64,000 nt of DNA from Nitrospira sp. (GCA_036984305.1 BQWY01000001.1:1116001-1180000); one strand, 5' to 3'. Shown: positions 9,015 through 18,548, counted from the stretch's first letter. Translations and numbers: made by a program. Notes: generated from the letters alone by a model not told the origin.

Positions 9015-10826
9015 ATGGATTTCTTGAAGCGATACCGCGTGCTTAAGGTCGTGGTGGCGATTTCTCTCTCCTTGACGTCCCCAACACCATCCGTGGCTCT
9101 CTCCACGGGAGTCCACTTTTTTGTTTCTCCTTCCGGAAATGACGAATATCCGGGAACGGACGAACGACCCTTTCGCACAATCGCTCGAGCCCAGGCTGCA
9201 GTGCGTCCCCTAACGGAGGATTTGACAGACGTTACGGTGTATCTCCGTGCGGGCGTGTATGCAATCACGGAATCCATTCGATTTGACCATCGGGATTCGG
9301 GACTAAACGGCCATCAGGTAATCTACAGGGCGTTTCCGGGCGAGGAGGTCGTGATCAGCGGCGGGCAGAAGGCGTCCGGGTGGGTTCTTGACGACCACGG
9401 TGTCTATCGTGCTCCCGCTGGGGGACGGCGATTTCGTCAACTCTATGTGAATGGCGCGCGCGCGATCCGTGCCCGCCATCCCAACGGTCCCGGGTTTGCA
9501 CGGCTGACAAGATGGGAGGAGGAGACGCGACGGATTGTTGTGCCCCGAGATTTGATCGGACCGTGGGCACGATTCGGGACCGCCGAAATGGTCATCTTGA
9601 AACAATGGACGCAGAACAATCTGCGCATCAAGTCCGTCGACGAGCAGGGACTGGAAGCCTATGTCGTGCCGATGGAGCCGGATCGGTCCAAGGCGTTCAT
9701 CGGGCATGCATTTCTCCGCTTTGAATCTCAGAGCATCTATTTCGAGAATGCCCTCGAGTTTCTCGACGAGCCTGGAGAGTGGTATTTAAGGGAGGCGACG
9801 GACGAGGTATTCTATCGGCCCCGTGCTGGCGAGGACCTAGCCGATGCCACCGTTGTCGTGCCCCTGTTGGAACACTTGGTCGAAGTGCGTGGATCGCCTG
9901 CGGATCCGATTCACGATTTCGCCATGATTGGGCTTGTGTTTGAATATTCTGGATGGACACAACCCAATCAGGAGGGATTCGTGACGAGCCAGGCGGATGC
10001 AATCTATGCGGAGACGACGCCCATGGCTGGACGCGTTCCCGCAGCGGTACATGTCGAACACGCGGAACGTGTGAGGATCGAAGGGAATCTGTTTCGTCGG
10101 TTAGGTGGAACGGCGCTGACGCTCCACACTGGCATCAACGAGGTTCAGGTCATTGGTAACCGAATCGAAGACGTATCTGGCAGTGGGATTGTCCTCGACG
10201 GATTGTTGGAGGCGCGTCCGCTCGACCCGCGGCTCCCGTGTCGCCGCAATCTCATTGCCAACAATCTGGTCGAACGAATTGGCCTGGACTATCGGTCGAG
10301 CGTGGGAATCCTGGTGGGCTATACGTCCGACTCGACGATCGAACATAATGAAGTCCATGATGCGCCATACACCGGAATCAGTGTCGGCTGGGGGTGGACC
10401 GATGCGCGTACCGTGCTCGCCAGGAATCAAATACGTTTCAACCATATCTATACGGTCATGACCGAGATGGCGGACGGGGCAGGCATCTATACGCTCTCGC
10501 ACCAGCCCGGTACCGTGATCCATGGCAACTACATCCACGACATCGCTCGGTCTCCCTGGGCGGGCCCTGCTCCTATCCCGGGCATTTACCTTGATGAAGG
10601 AACAAGCGCGATCACCATTTCGGACAATGTGTTGGAGCGTGTCCCAATGGGCCTGTTCTTTCATCGTGCGTCGCACAATGTCGTGGTGAATACTCCCGGT
10701 ACCTACGAGGAGCGATGGGAGGCCGAAGACAATGTGATCCAAGCAACCCCCGGCTATGATGCTGAGAGTATCAAGACTCGTGCCGGTTTGCAGCCCGACT
10801 ACGCGCGACTCCGCCGGCAGCCATAA
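9015..10826 (+). CDS. Secreted right-handed parallel beta-helix protein
   Basis: A 603-residue protein with a signal peptide of about 29 residues, followed by VHFFVSPSGND.PGTDERPFRTIARAQAAV, the entry motif of pectate-lyase-like beta-helix proteins. The middle and C-terminal parts carry many N-x-I/V and G-I-x-V turns (GNRIEDVSGSGIVL, HNEVHDAPYTGISVG, GNYIHDIARS), the coil repeats of the fold. Such proteins are usually polysaccharide lyases, epimerases or hydrolases acting outside the cytoplasm; the substrate cannot be predicted. The start codon has only a distant AGGAG (15 bases upstream). A short spacer separates it from the convergent broken lipoprotein gene. Confidence 0.85.
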   Translation: MDFLKRYRVLKVVVAISLSLTSPTPSVALSTGVHFFVSPSGNDEYPGTDERPFRTIARAQAAVRPLTEDLTDVTVYLRAGVYAITESIRFDHRDSGLNGHQVIYRAFPGEEVVISGGQKASGWVLDDHGVYRAPAGGRRFRQLYVNGARAIRARHPNGPGFARLTRWEEETRRIVVPRDLIGPWARFGTAEMVILKQWTQNNLRIKSVDEQGLEAYVVPMEPDRSKAFIGHAFLRFESQSIYFENALEFLDEPGEWYLREATDEVFYRPRAGEDLADATVVVPLLEHLVEVRGSPADPIHDFAMIGLVFEYSGWTQPNQEGFVTSQADAIYAETTPMAGRVPAAVHVEHAERVRIEGNLFRRLGGTALTLHTGINEVQVIGNRIEDVSGSGIVLDGLLEARPLDPRLPCRRNLIANNLVERIGLDYRSSVGILVGYTSDSTIEHNEVHDAPYTGISVGWGWTDARTVLARNQIRFNHIYTVMTEMADGAGIYTLSHQPGTVIHGNYIHDIARSPWAGPAPIPGIYLDEGTSAITISDNVLERVPMGLFFHRASHNVVVNTPGTYEERWEAEDNVIQATPGYDAESIKTRAGLQPDYARLRRQP

Positions 10827-10881
10827 ATCATACGTCGGCGCAGCCGATACCCGGCAGAAGGAAGGAAGGTTGCGAGTTCTG

Positions 10882-11826
10882 TCACATCAGCAGTTCAGCG
10901 ACGCCGTAGATTCGGATCGAACCGCCGCCCTGGGACAATTCACCACGCACGATGCTCATTGCAAATCCACCGAATACCCATCCGGCGATGGACTTGCGCT
11001 CCGATGTAGAGACCGTCAACGTCGAGCGTCCCTGTGCTCCTATCCAACTGATCTCCCAAGACGTCGGCCATCGATACAGGCCGAAAGCGAAGTCGTGATC
11101 CAATACACGGATACGGAGATCCTGTAAATCTTCCGTTTGTCCATCGAGAACAGAAAAGCCTACAAGTTTGCCGACGAATGGGGCGAGCATTTTGCTTTGC
11201 TGACTATGGAGATAGACATCCCCGTCACCGTCAGCCAACAGGTAGAGTCCTTGAAAATCCTTCTACAGACCCCAATACCTGCGCGTAAGACGATTGAACT
11301 CGGGGATGACCAAGTACTCGTATATCACGCGACCGAGGATGGTTCGACCCTTCCAGGTCAGGCTGGCAGGGACCGATCCCATCCAAGTCAGCGCTCCGTC
11401 ATGCCTGTGCCGGGTGCGTTCGCGCAGTGGTTCGATTGCCAAGGTCAGTCGATTGTGGGGGCTCGTAATGATGAGGCCGGTCGACGGGGCGCCCTCGAAC
11501 TGAAGATTCTCCGAATTAGGAATACGATCCAATACGTGGTCTCGATTTGGATACGGACCGCTCCCCGCGATCTCGATCCACCCCTCATGCTCGTCATGCA
11601 GGACTGCAAAATGCTCGGCTTGATAGGCGTCGCCATCGCGGCCTCTGTTGTTGTCTAACGCGAACGCAACTCGGCCATGCGTGTCTGCCCCGACAAATGA
11701 GAAATAGTCGGAGACGTAAATCAGCCGGGATTCGGGATCAGGGTCGGAACCAGCGCATGCTGGTGGGAGCAGCCCGAGGAGAGCCCATGCCATGAAGCTT
11801 GTGCCGTAAGCAAGAGCTTTGACCAC
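10882..11826 (-). pseudogene. Lipoprotein gene interrupted by an in-frame TAG (AttH/CrtC lipocalin-like, tentative)
   Basis: From the GTG at 11826 the frame encodes a signal peptide with lipobox PPAC, then a beta-rich domain up to RRYWGL. An amber codon follows at 11265-11263, after which the same frame continues KDFQGLYLLADGDGDVY for about 125 more codons to 10882. The two halves read as one beta-sheet protein of about 314 residues, so this is a nonsense mutation and not a frameshift. The codon stands where a Trp (TGG to TAG) would fit: YWGL-W-KDFQGLY. The style recalls lipocalin-type AttH/CrtC-like proteins, but I hold that loosely. It starts six bases after the stop of the dehydrogenase gene, so both are likely co-transcribed. 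Confidence 0.7.
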
Positions 11827-11832
11827 GTTGGA

Positions 11833-12726
11833 TCAATCACGGTTTTTGAAGGTGAGTTCGGCGACGGCTGACTTATCGAGGTCCCCTTTGCCGACCTCGA
11901 CGAGACGCCGGTATTGACCGAGGGTTGCTTCCGCTAGCGGTAGCCGCAGCCCGACGGATCCGGCCAGCGTCACGGCGATGCCCGAGTCTTTCGCGGCATG
12001 GGCTGCGGAAAAGTAGCATTCATGCGCGCGTTGTTGCATATCCTCGCCGTCGGTTTCAAGCACTCGAGAGTTCGCGCCCGTACGCGAAAAGATATCTCGT
12101 AACATGGTCAGGTCCAGTCCCAACGCCGCACCGAGCCCCAGGCCTTCCGCCAGCGCCGCAGTGTTGCAGTTCATCACCATGTTGACGAGGGCCTTCACTG
12201 TAGCAGCTTGACCGGCCTCTCCGACGTACCGGACGGTAGAGCTCAAGGAACTTAATAGCGATCCGATCCGGTCAAACACCTCCCGTCGACCGGCGCACAT
12301 CAGGAACAGGGTGCCCTCCCGGGCTTGAGGAATACTGCTTGCCATGCAAGCCTCGAGCGTGTGTCCGCCTGCCTGCTCGACCAGTGCCTGAACCTCCACG
12401 TGAACGACGGGAGAGAGGGTCGCGCAGTTGACAAAGGTGCGTCCCCTCGCGTGGATTAGCAGGCTGTCTTGACTATCCGACGAGAAGATCCTTCTCATAG
12501 CCTGGTCGTCTGTGACCACCGTGAACACGATATCCGCCAGTTCCGCGACCCGGGCGGGGGTAGCGGATGCTGCGCAACCGAGCTCTCGCGCGAGGCTCAC
12601 GGCCCGTGTATGGTCCATATCACTAACGGCCACGAGCTGATATCCCTCGTCCTTAAGTCGACGAGCCATATTGGCGCCCATCCGACCGACTCCCACAAAG
12701 CCGATTCGAAAGGTAGGTATCGTCAT
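11833..12726 (-). CDS. NAD(P)-dependent beta-hydroxyacid dehydrogenase (6PGDH/HIBADH family)
   Basis: A 297-residue enzyme. The ATG at 12726 follows GAGGAG. The Rossmann motif GFVGVGRMGANMA is at residues 9-21, with further family signatures in the nucleotide domain (DIVFTVVTDD) and the catalytic Lys178 in GQAATVKALVNMV, equivalent to the Lys of 3-hydroxyisobutyrate dehydrogenases. The C-terminal half is the all-helical dimer domain (KDSGIAVTLAGSVGLRLPL). Relatives oxidise 3-hydroxy acids or reduce semialdehydes such as succinic semialdehyde or glyoxylate. The substrate cannot be fixed from sequence. The downstream broken lipoprotein gene follows at once. Confidence 0.9.
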   Translation of the reverse strand: MTIPTFRIGFVGVGRMGANMARRLKDEGYQLVAVSDMDHTRAVSLARELGCAASATPARVAELADIVFTVVTDDQAMRRIFSSDSQDSLLIHARGRTFVNCATLSPVVHVEVQALVEQAGGHTLEACMASSIPQAREGTLFLMCAGRREVFDRIGSLLSSLSSTVRYVGEAGQAATVKALVNMVMNCNTAALAEGLGLGAALGLDLTMLRDIFSRTGANSRVLETDGEDMQQRAHECYFSAAHAAKDSGIAVTLAGSVGLRLPLAEATLGQYRRLVEVGKGDLDKSAVAELTFKNRD

Positions 12727-12818
12727 GCTGCGAATCTCCTCTTCCATCGGTTTCACATTCCGGCGCAGTGTAACATAATGATTCCCGGGCGAGGACCGGG
12801 GGATAACCGGAGGGGGTT

Positions 12819-13022
12819 ATGACGAGAACCATCGTCGGCTATCATCTCGACGAGCAAGGTGATTGGGTCGCCGATCTCGAGTGCGGCCATGGACAGCACG
12901 TGCGTCACCAGCCGCCGATGACGAGCCGGCCCTGGGTGTTGACCGAGGCAGGGCGAGCGCGGTACCTCGGAACCACGCTCAATTGCAAGAAATGCGATGA
13001 GGAGACCGTTCCTTCCACGTAG
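12819..13022 (+). CDS. DUF3565 family protein (67 aa)
   Basis: A small cytoplasmic protein behind GGAGGGG. It shows the full DUF3565 pattern: IVGYHLDEQGDWVADLECGHGQHVRH, a central RPWVLTEAGRARYLG, and a C-terminal CKKC. Cys22, His24, Cys56 and Cys59 are the likely metal ligands. The family is widespread in Proteobacteria and Nitrospirota and has no assigned function. It is transcribed away from the dehydrogenase, with a 92-base divergent gap. Confidence 0.9.
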   Translation: MTRTIVGYHLDEQGDWVADLECGHGQHVRHQPPMTSRPWVLTEAGRARYLGTTLNCKKCDEETVPST

Positions 13023-13164
13023 GGCAGCCGGTGCCCCCACGGCGGGGCGATATCCACCCCAGGGGCTCAACCCCTTCGCAACCGATCTCATTACCAGAAA
13101 TTGCTTGAGTCAAGTCCTGGCCATGCTACGCTTCACGCAGCAGGGTCTGCCTGCGGGAAAGGGA

Positions 13165-13809
13165 ATGGCGCCCATGACCACAGCAACGATGTCGACTCCG
13201 GCTGCCCGGACAGAAGGTCGGGAGGAGTTTCTGGGATCTCATGATCGATACGTGGCGCGCACGGCACTCATACTGACGCTCTACGCCATGCTGTTTTTTG
13301 TTTTGGCGTTTTTGAGCCCGTACGTCGTCCCGGCGTTGACCCTCCTTACCGACGGGTCGTTGGCTGATCAGAAGGCAGCTGCCGACCAGCTCCTGTTTTT
13401 GAACGAGACGGTCGGGACGGCTATACCGGTCTTCTTCTTCGGCTCCTTGCTCTTCGGCCTTCTTCTCACCAAACGAGTCGCTGGTCCCCTCGCGCACCTG
13501 CAACGGTGCGCGAAAGAGTGGGGAGACGGATATGTGGCCCAGCGTGTGAATTTCCTGCCAGCTGACCGGCTCGATGGTCTTGGCGCCGCCACCAATCATG
13601 CTTGGGCGCAAGTCGAGCAGGCATTGAGGAGTATTCACCAGCAGAACCAGGACATCCGTCGGATTGCGGATTCGTTGGCGGTGACGCTTGCAAGTCAGCC
13701 GGTGGGCTCGCCGGAGATTGTGGAACGACTGCGCCAAATGGCGGACGCATCGTCCGCGATCCGGACCTCCTTGCAGCCGTTTCACCTTATCCAAAGACGG
13801 GGAAGTTGA
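13165..13809 (+). CDS. Membrane protein with HAMP domain
   Basis: About 214 residues from the ATG behind GGGAAAGGGA; a second ATG three codons on is equally possible, and longer frames upstream overlap DUF3565. Two transmembrane helices (about residues 30-55 and 85-110) flank a short periplasmic loop. A HAMP linker follows (KRVAGPLAHLQRCAKEWGDG...DRLDGLGAATNHAW), then a coiled coil, with no kinase, cyclase or MCP output domain. It resembles HAMP-only membrane proteins encoded next to pilin-like genes. The pseudopilin gene begins 20 bases downstream, so they are probably one operon. Confidence 0.8.
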   Translation: MAPMTTATMSTPAARTEGREEFLGSHDRYVARTALILTLYAMLFFVLAFLSPYVVPALTLLTDGSLADQKAAADQLLFLNETVGTAIPVFFFGSLLFGLLLTKRVAGPLAHLQRCAKEWGDGYVAQRVNFLPADRLDGLGAATNHAWAQVEQALRSIHQQNQDIRRIADSLAVTLASQPVGSPEIVERLRQMADASSAIRTSLQPFHLIQRRGS

Positions 13810-13829
13810 ACGGGAGCCTTCGACGATCA

Positions 13830-14378
13830 ATGATGCATGCCGACCAAGACGGCTCGCAGCGAGGGTTCACCCTCATTGAACTCTTGACGGTCGTGTGTGT
13901 GATTGCCATCTTGGTCGGACTGGGAACCGGTTTCTATAGTCGTTCCATCGCACGTGCCCGTGCCGTTGAAGGAGAAGTCGCTGTGCGAGAAGTCGACCGA
14001 CTCGAAGCGGTCTACTATGCCGGTCATCAGCTGTATACGGATGATCTCAGCGTGCTGGGTCTCTCCCTCTCCGGCTCTATTAAATATTACTCCGTGCAGG
14101 TCGTACTTGGAGCCGACGACAGTGCATTGAGTTATGTCGTGCTCGCCACTCCCGAAGGCAGCGGCAGTGTCAATGGGTGGGTGCTGCGAAAGTATCGCAC
14201 TGGAGGCACCATCGTGAGCCAGCCGACAGGCCGAGACTTGAACGTTGGAGGATCGGTCAGCATCGCCCTGGAGAGTGAGTTGTTTCCCTCCGGCGCAGCT
14301 CCATCCGGTTCGAAGGTGGTCCGAAGGCAGAATGGACCAGGCCTTGCAGCGCCCGCAAGCGGCAACGGGACCAACTGA
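13830..14378 (+). CDS. Type IV pilin-like / pseudopilin protein
   Basis: A 182-residue protein. The prepilin peptidase site is QRG|FTLIELL: cleavage after Gly12, N-methylated Phe13, and Glu at mature position 5. A long hydrophobic N-terminal helix and a variable globular C-terminal domain follow, as in type II secretion and type IV pilus subunits. An ATGATG pair starts the gene; the first codon is given here. It lacks the usual C-terminal disulfide. It lies directly after the HAMP protein, but no prepilin peptidase, secretin or assembly ATPase is in the window, so the machine it serves is elsewhere. Confidence 0.9.
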   Translation: MMHADQDGSQRGFTLIELLTVVCVIAILVGLGTGFYSRSIARARAVEGEVAVREVDRLEAVYYAGHQLYTDDLSVLGLSLSGSIKYYSVQVVLGADDSALSYVVLATPEGSGSVNGWVLRKYRTGGTIVSQPTGRDLNVGGSVSIALESELFPSGAAPSGSKVVRRQNGPGLAAPASGNGTN

Positions 14379-14476
14379 GGTTTGTCCATACCAAACGGAC
14401 TTCTGCCTCCGTGGAGGTCTGGATCCGGTACCCTTACGCTGACCTTGCGAGATTCCCATTCAACCAGGAGAGCAGC

Positions 14477-15583
14477 TTAGGCGACGGTTGTGACTAAGCC
14501 TGCCGTCTGCGTCCTCAATCCGAGTCCAGGCTCGTTCCAGGGGAGGAGCCTCGGCCCCTCGTATTGATACCCACCAGTGACCGGATCGGATGCCAACAGG
14601 AGCGGGGTGTCCAGATCCAGGACCTCGAACCCCCCAAGGCCAAGCGCTAATCCGAAGGAACATCCCATGGCGATTCTGGTTTCGATCATCCCTCCGATCA
14701 TGAGGTGCAGGCCGGCGGTGCGAGCGGCAATGGCGATGTCCATGGCGGCCATGACCCCAGTTTTGGTGATTTTGATGTTGATGAAATCCGCGGCCTGATA
14801 ATGGATCATGGTATGGAGGTCGTCGAGGGTCCGCACTGACTCGTCCGCAGCGACCGGGACGCGCCACCCGTGCCGCAATGCCGCCATGCCGTCCACGTCT
14901 TCCCTCGGGAGGGGCTGCTCCAGGAGAAGAATGTGGCCCCCGCAACTCCGAAGTCCTTCTATGATGGCGACCGCTTCGGCTCGCGTATAGCCTTGATTGG
15001 CATCGACAATGAAAGAGACGCCCTCGCAGGCCCGGTGCACGGCTTCCAGTCGTCGAATATCCTCATCCACATCGTGTCCCACCTTCATCTTGAACTGTCG
15101 GAACCCCTGAGCGTACCAGTGCCGTGCCAAGGTCATGGTTCGTGCCGCATCGGCGATGGGGATGGTGATGTCGGTCTCATGTGGACGCAGGTTTGCTCCA
15201 CCCCATAGACTCCACAGCGGGATGCCCGCGGAGCGGGACAGGGCATCCAGAACGGCGGTTTCTAACCCGCAGCGGACGGCAGGGTAGGCGGGCGCTTGCT
15301 CGGTCATCTCCTGGGACAGTGTCCGATATTGGAGCGATGACCGTCCCAGCAGGGATTTCGCCAATGTCTCGGCAGTGACCAGACAGGTATCCCTTGTTTC
15401 GCCGCCGACTTCCGGAAATGGAGCCATTTCACCATAGCCTTCCGTTCCATCGGCCAGTGTGACCCGCACGAGTGCATTTTGCGCAAGCACCCGGCTTCCC
15501 GTCGCGACCACGAACGGGTCGGTAATCGGGACATCGATGGGCCACAGTTCCACCTTCTGGATTCGATGGGAATGCTCCGGCAT
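14477..15583 (-). CDS. Dipeptide epimerase (enolase superfamily, MLE subgroup)
   Basis: A 368-residue enzyme with the N-terminal capping domain and a (beta/alpha)7beta barrel. Catalytic and metal residues are in place: the KMK pair Lys165/Lys167, metal ligands Asp194 (DANQGY), Glu222 (EQP) and Asp247 (ADES), and the opposite-face Lys271 in INIKITKTG. This arrangement is typical of L-Ala-D/L-Glu-type epimerases used in murein peptide recycling. A conserved GGMIETRIAMG sits near the C-terminus. The exact dipeptide specificity is uncertain, as o-succinylbenzoate synthase and muconate cycloisomerase share this fold. No peptidase gene is adjacent. Confidence 0.88.
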   Translation of the reverse strand: MPEHSHRIQKVELWPIDVPITDPFVVATGSRVLAQNALVRVTLADGTEGYGEMAPFPEVGGETRDTCLVTAETLAKSLLGRSSLQYRTLSQEMTEQAPAYPAVRCGLETAVLDALSRSAGIPLWSLWGGANLRPHETDITIPIADAARTMTLARHWYAQGFRQFKMKVGHDVDEDIRRLEAVHRACEGVSFIVDANQGYTRAEAVAIIEGLRSCGGHILLLEQPLPREDVDGMAALRHGWRVPVAADESVRTLDDLHTMIHYQAADFINIKITKTGVMAAMDIAIAARTAGLHLMIGGMIETRIAMGCSFGLALGLGGFEVLDLDTPLLLASDPVTGGYQYEGPRLLPWNEPGLGLRTQTAGLVTTVA

Positions 15584-15904
15584 GGGGCCCTCGCATCTCG
15601 GTCTCGCACCGGACGAACAATGCGCGGGAGCCTACATACCTGGATAATGCCCTCCGCGCAAGGGGAATACACGCTAGGAGTGTCGGAGTTCCAAACGGCG
15701 AAGAAGGCCGTCCAGGTCTAGAGGGCGCTCGGCGGCCCTTTGGGGCACCTGAATCAGAGAAAGCAAATTGACGGCCCCTGTGTCAGTGGTGTAGCTTTTG
15801 GCCAAATCTCGCTCTCCAGTAGGAATGGGGCAGGTGGCGGTCATGACGTGGAATCGCGTCCTTATTTTCCGCCACCGAGTCGCGTGTTCTTTTGCCATCG
15901 GAGC
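15584..15904. other. Spacer between divergent genes
   Basis: Holds the divergent promoters of the epimerase and OmpA genes. A possible 56-codon minus-strand frame (15844 down to 15674) ends in an acidic/Leu-Arg-rich tail but has no clear ribosome site; I could not decide whether it is a gene. Confidence 0.35.
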
Positions 15905-16783
15905 ATGATGACGAAAGCTAAGGTCATCACCCTCGGTCTACTCGCCCTTTTCGTCCTTGCTCTTCTGTGCGCACAACGCTCGACGAGAGCAGTCGCGACG
16001 GTCTCTAGTGGGGCCACGGAGTCGGTCGCCAAGTTGGCCTTATCTTTGGAGAACGGCAAATTGGTTCTGCGCGGAGCCGTGCCGGATACCACACTGAAGC
16101 AGCAATTGGTTGCCAAGGCCTATCAAGTGTTCGGGGCCGGCAGTGTCGTCAATTATCTCACGGTGGAGCCGGACATCCGATCCGAAGAGTGGCTCCCGAA
16201 GACGAACGATATCATGACTCGCCTCAAGACCTGGGGAAACGGTGCCGTAACGCTCGAAGGTACGACAGCCATTGTCACGGGCGAGGCCAAATCAGACGCA
16301 GAGCGAACCAAACGATACGACGAGTTGGCCGCTGTGCTGGGCTCCTCAGCCAAGATCGACAGCCAGATTCATGTGAAATCCAGTTCGCCGACGGGGGGAA
16401 GAGCGACGCCGTCAAATTCCACTTCCTCTGTAGTGGATAAGATTCACGAAGTCATGGCAGGCAAATCGATCGACTTTGAAATCGGCAGCGCGGCGCTGGC
16501 GCCGAAAGGCATGAAGCTGTTGGACGTGCTGGTGCCCATCATCCAAAGTGACAAGAGTCTTCGATTGGAAATCGGTGGTCACACCGACAATTATGGAGAT
16601 CCGAGGTTCAATCAGATGGTGAGCCAGGCTCGGGCAGTCGCGGTGGCGCAGTATCTCATCAGCAAGGGGGTCGATTCGCGTCGACTTACCTCCAAAGGGT
16701 ACGGCGATACCAAGCCCATTGCGAGCAATAAGACTCGGGCCGGGCGACAGCAAAACCGTCGCGTCACCTTCCAAGCGTTGTAG
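15905..16783 (+). CDS. OmpA-family peptidoglycan-binding protein with BON-like domain
   Basis: About 292 residues from an ATGATG pair behind CGGAG. A hydrophobic N-terminal segment (ITLGLLALFVLALL) is a signal peptide or anchor. The middle part, with repeated LEGTTAIVTGEAKSDAER-type strands, resembles BON/OmpA-N repeats. The C-terminal OmpA domain contains IDFEIGSAAL, IGGHTDNYGD, NQMVSQARAVAV and the Arg that contacts diaminopimelate (NKTRAGRQQNRRV). It likely ties the envelope to peptidoglycan. The next gene begins 25 bases downstream in the same direction, so the two probably act together. Confidence 0.88.
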   Translation: MMTKAKVITLGLLALFVLALLCAQRSTRAVATVSSGATESVAKLALSLENGKLVLRGAVPDTTLKQQLVAKAYQVFGAGSVVNYLTVEPDIRSEEWLPKTNDIMTRLKTWGNGAVTLEGTTAIVTGEAKSDAERTKRYDELAAVLGSSAKIDSQIHVKSSSPTGGRATPSNSTSSVVDKIHEVMAGKSIDFEIGSAALAPKGMKLLDVLVPIIQSDKSLRLEIGGHTDNYGDPRFNQMVSQARAVAVAQYLISKGVDSRRLTSKGYGDTKPIASNKTRAGRQQNRRVTFQAL

Positions 16784-16808
16784 GGAAACTGCAGGAGAGT
16801 CCTCCATC

Positions 16809-18137
16809 ATGGGTCCGGTCATTCAGGAATTTCTGCTCTGTTTACTTCCGGCGGCAGCTATTGGGTCCGTCGTCGGCTGGATGCTCAAGCAAATGTCGAT
16901 GGAGGAGCAGGAAGTCGGCATTACCCGCTTCGAATTGGAGGTCAAACTGACCGCCGCGGAGCGGAAGCTACTATCGTTGCAGAGGGAGCTCGAAATTGCG
17001 CAGCAGTCCATGCAGGACAAGACCAGCGAAGCGTCCATTGCGGCGGAGGAACTCGGGCAGATGCGTAGCCAGCTGGCCGATCGCGACGAGCTTGTCAGAG
17101 GGTTGCGGACGCGACTCTCGTCCTTTGAATCGCTGCCTGTCAAACTCGCGACGCATGAAGCTACCATTGCGGATCTTCGTGCCCGACTCGTTGCGTTGGA
17201 GGAATTGCCAGAGATCCTGAAGGAGCGAGAATCCGAAGTGGCGCTGTTGCGCGCGCAGCTCGGCGACATGGTGCCCAAGGCGCATGGTGAGAAGGAGCGG
17301 AGCGAGTTGCGAGAGCGGATCACCTCGCTCGAGGCTCAATTGGCCGAAGCCAAATCGGTGGCCGAGCAGGAAGAGACGTGGGCGCGTCAGGTACTGGGCG
17401 AGCGGGATGGCACCATCCAACACTTGCATGACGAACTCGCACGGCTGCAGCGAACAATCGGCGAAGTGACGGCGTTGAAAGCCAACTTGTTCGATCGCGA
17501 AGGGACGATTCTCCAGCTCCGCCAGGAATTGGATCAGGTGCAGGCGATGGTGGCGGAGCGTGATGCGCTGCAGGAACGGATACGCGCGCAGCAAGCGGAT
17601 ATGGCGCGAGTCAACGGGCTCTTGGCCGATGCCGAGCATCGCGCGGAAGCGCTCCGCGAGGAGATCGCCGTTCAGGAGGCGACGATCGGGCAATTGGAAG
17701 AGGTGCGGGCTGCCAAGGCGCAGGTCGAGGCGCGACTGGTACATCGAGAGGAACAGCTTGAGCGCCTCAAGTCGAAAATCAAGGAAAGCGAAAAGGGGAA
17801 TAACTCGACGAAATCCCCCGTAAAACCCAAGCGGAGCAAGGATACGGCCGGCCTGTTCGACGCAGAGCTGGCACCGGCCATGCCCAAGTGGGGTGCCGAC
17901 GCGCCGGATGCTCAGCATCAGGATGATCTAAAAAAGATTACCGGGGTCGGCCCGACCCTCGAGCGGCTGCTGCATAAGCAGGGGATTTTCTATTTCCGTC
18001 AAATCGCGTCTTGGACCAAGGACGACATCCAGGTCATCGACCGCAAGCTCGATACGTTCAAGGGCCGCATTGTGCGCGACAACTGGATCAAAGGAGCGAA
18101 GGACGAGCACTACCGCAAATACGGCGAGCGTCTCTGA
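16809..18137 (+). CDS. Membrane-anchored coiled-coil protein with C-terminal H3TH domain
   Basis: A 442-residue protein behind CAGGAGAG. An N-terminal transmembrane helix (about residues 7-25) is followed by roughly 300 residues of heptad-patterned, Glu/Arg/Leu-rich coiled coil. A basic linker comes next, then a compact C-terminal domain starting DDLKKITGVGPTLERLLHKQ and ending in WIKGAKDEHYRKYG. That domain matches the helix-3-turn-helix, '5-prime nuclease-like' module annotated in many bacterial membrane proteins; it lacks nuclease acidic clusters and probably binds nucleic acid or protein. It is co-oriented with the OmpA gene. A role in envelope organisation or nucleoid tethering is only inference. 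Confidence 0.85.
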   Translation: MGPVIQEFLLCLLPAAAIGSVVGWMLKQMSMEEQEVGITRFELEVKLTAAERKLLSLQRELEIAQQSMQDKTSEASIAAEELGQMRSQLADRDELVRGLRTRLSSFESLPVKLATHEATIADLRARLVALEELPEILKERESEVALLRAQLGDMVPKAHGEKERSELRERITSLEAQLAEAKSVAEQEETWARQVLGERDGTIQHLHDELARLQRTIGEVTALKANLFDREGTILQLRQELDQVQAMVAERDALQERIRAQQADMARVNGLLADAEHRAEALREEIAVQEATIGQLEEVRAAKAQVEARLVHREEQLERLKSKIKESEKGNNSTKSPVKPKRSKDTAGLFDAELAPAMPKWGADAPDAQHQDDLKKITGVGPTLERLLHKQGIFYFRQIASWTKDDIQVIDRKLDTFKGRIVRDNWIKGAKDEHYRKYGERL

Positions 18138-18548
18138 GTCTCGCTCATCTGCCGTCACTCCGTCGGTTCCACCATCGCATCGCGGCCGTCTCCGCTTGCC
18201 CAGATTCATCCCATCCGTATCACTCCTCTGGTAACGAGAGACGATCTCAATATCGCTCAAGTCAGGGGTGAGAGGGCGCTTCGAAAACGCCCCTCTGCCG
18301 ACGAGGGGTGAGATGGACCAGCCTTGCCATGATGCGTTGAAGTCCCCCTTGTTGTCTTGAGTCCTCGGATTGACTGATTGTCTCCGAGAGAACACTGGAT
18401 CGGCGATCAGCAGGCTGCTGTCTAGCCTACTGGCCTCAGCCCCGCCATGGCAAAGGCCGGCAGCCCTCATCCGTTGCAGCCATTTGAAGAAGGCGGAGTG
18501 GCGGGGGCAAACGGGTTGAAAGTTTACCCCCGCTCGGAGCCTGAGGTT
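18138..18548. other. Convergent spacer with a weak hairpin
   Basis: Lies between the convergent H3TH and peroxidase genes. It contains an imperfect inverted repeat at 18271-18296 (AGAGGGCG / CGCCCCTCT, one bulge, about 9-base loop) that may act as a terminator. No gene is supported. Confidence 0.45.

Noticed and set aside
11263-11265. Programmed read-through or pyrrolysine at the TAG codon
   Set aside because: No pyl genes or read-through signals are visible and the codon is not at a catalytic site; a nonsense mutation is simpler.
16971-17918. 315-codon minus-strand frame
   Set aside because: Shadow of the coiled-coil gene; its Leu/Arg repeats mirror the heptads of the true gene.
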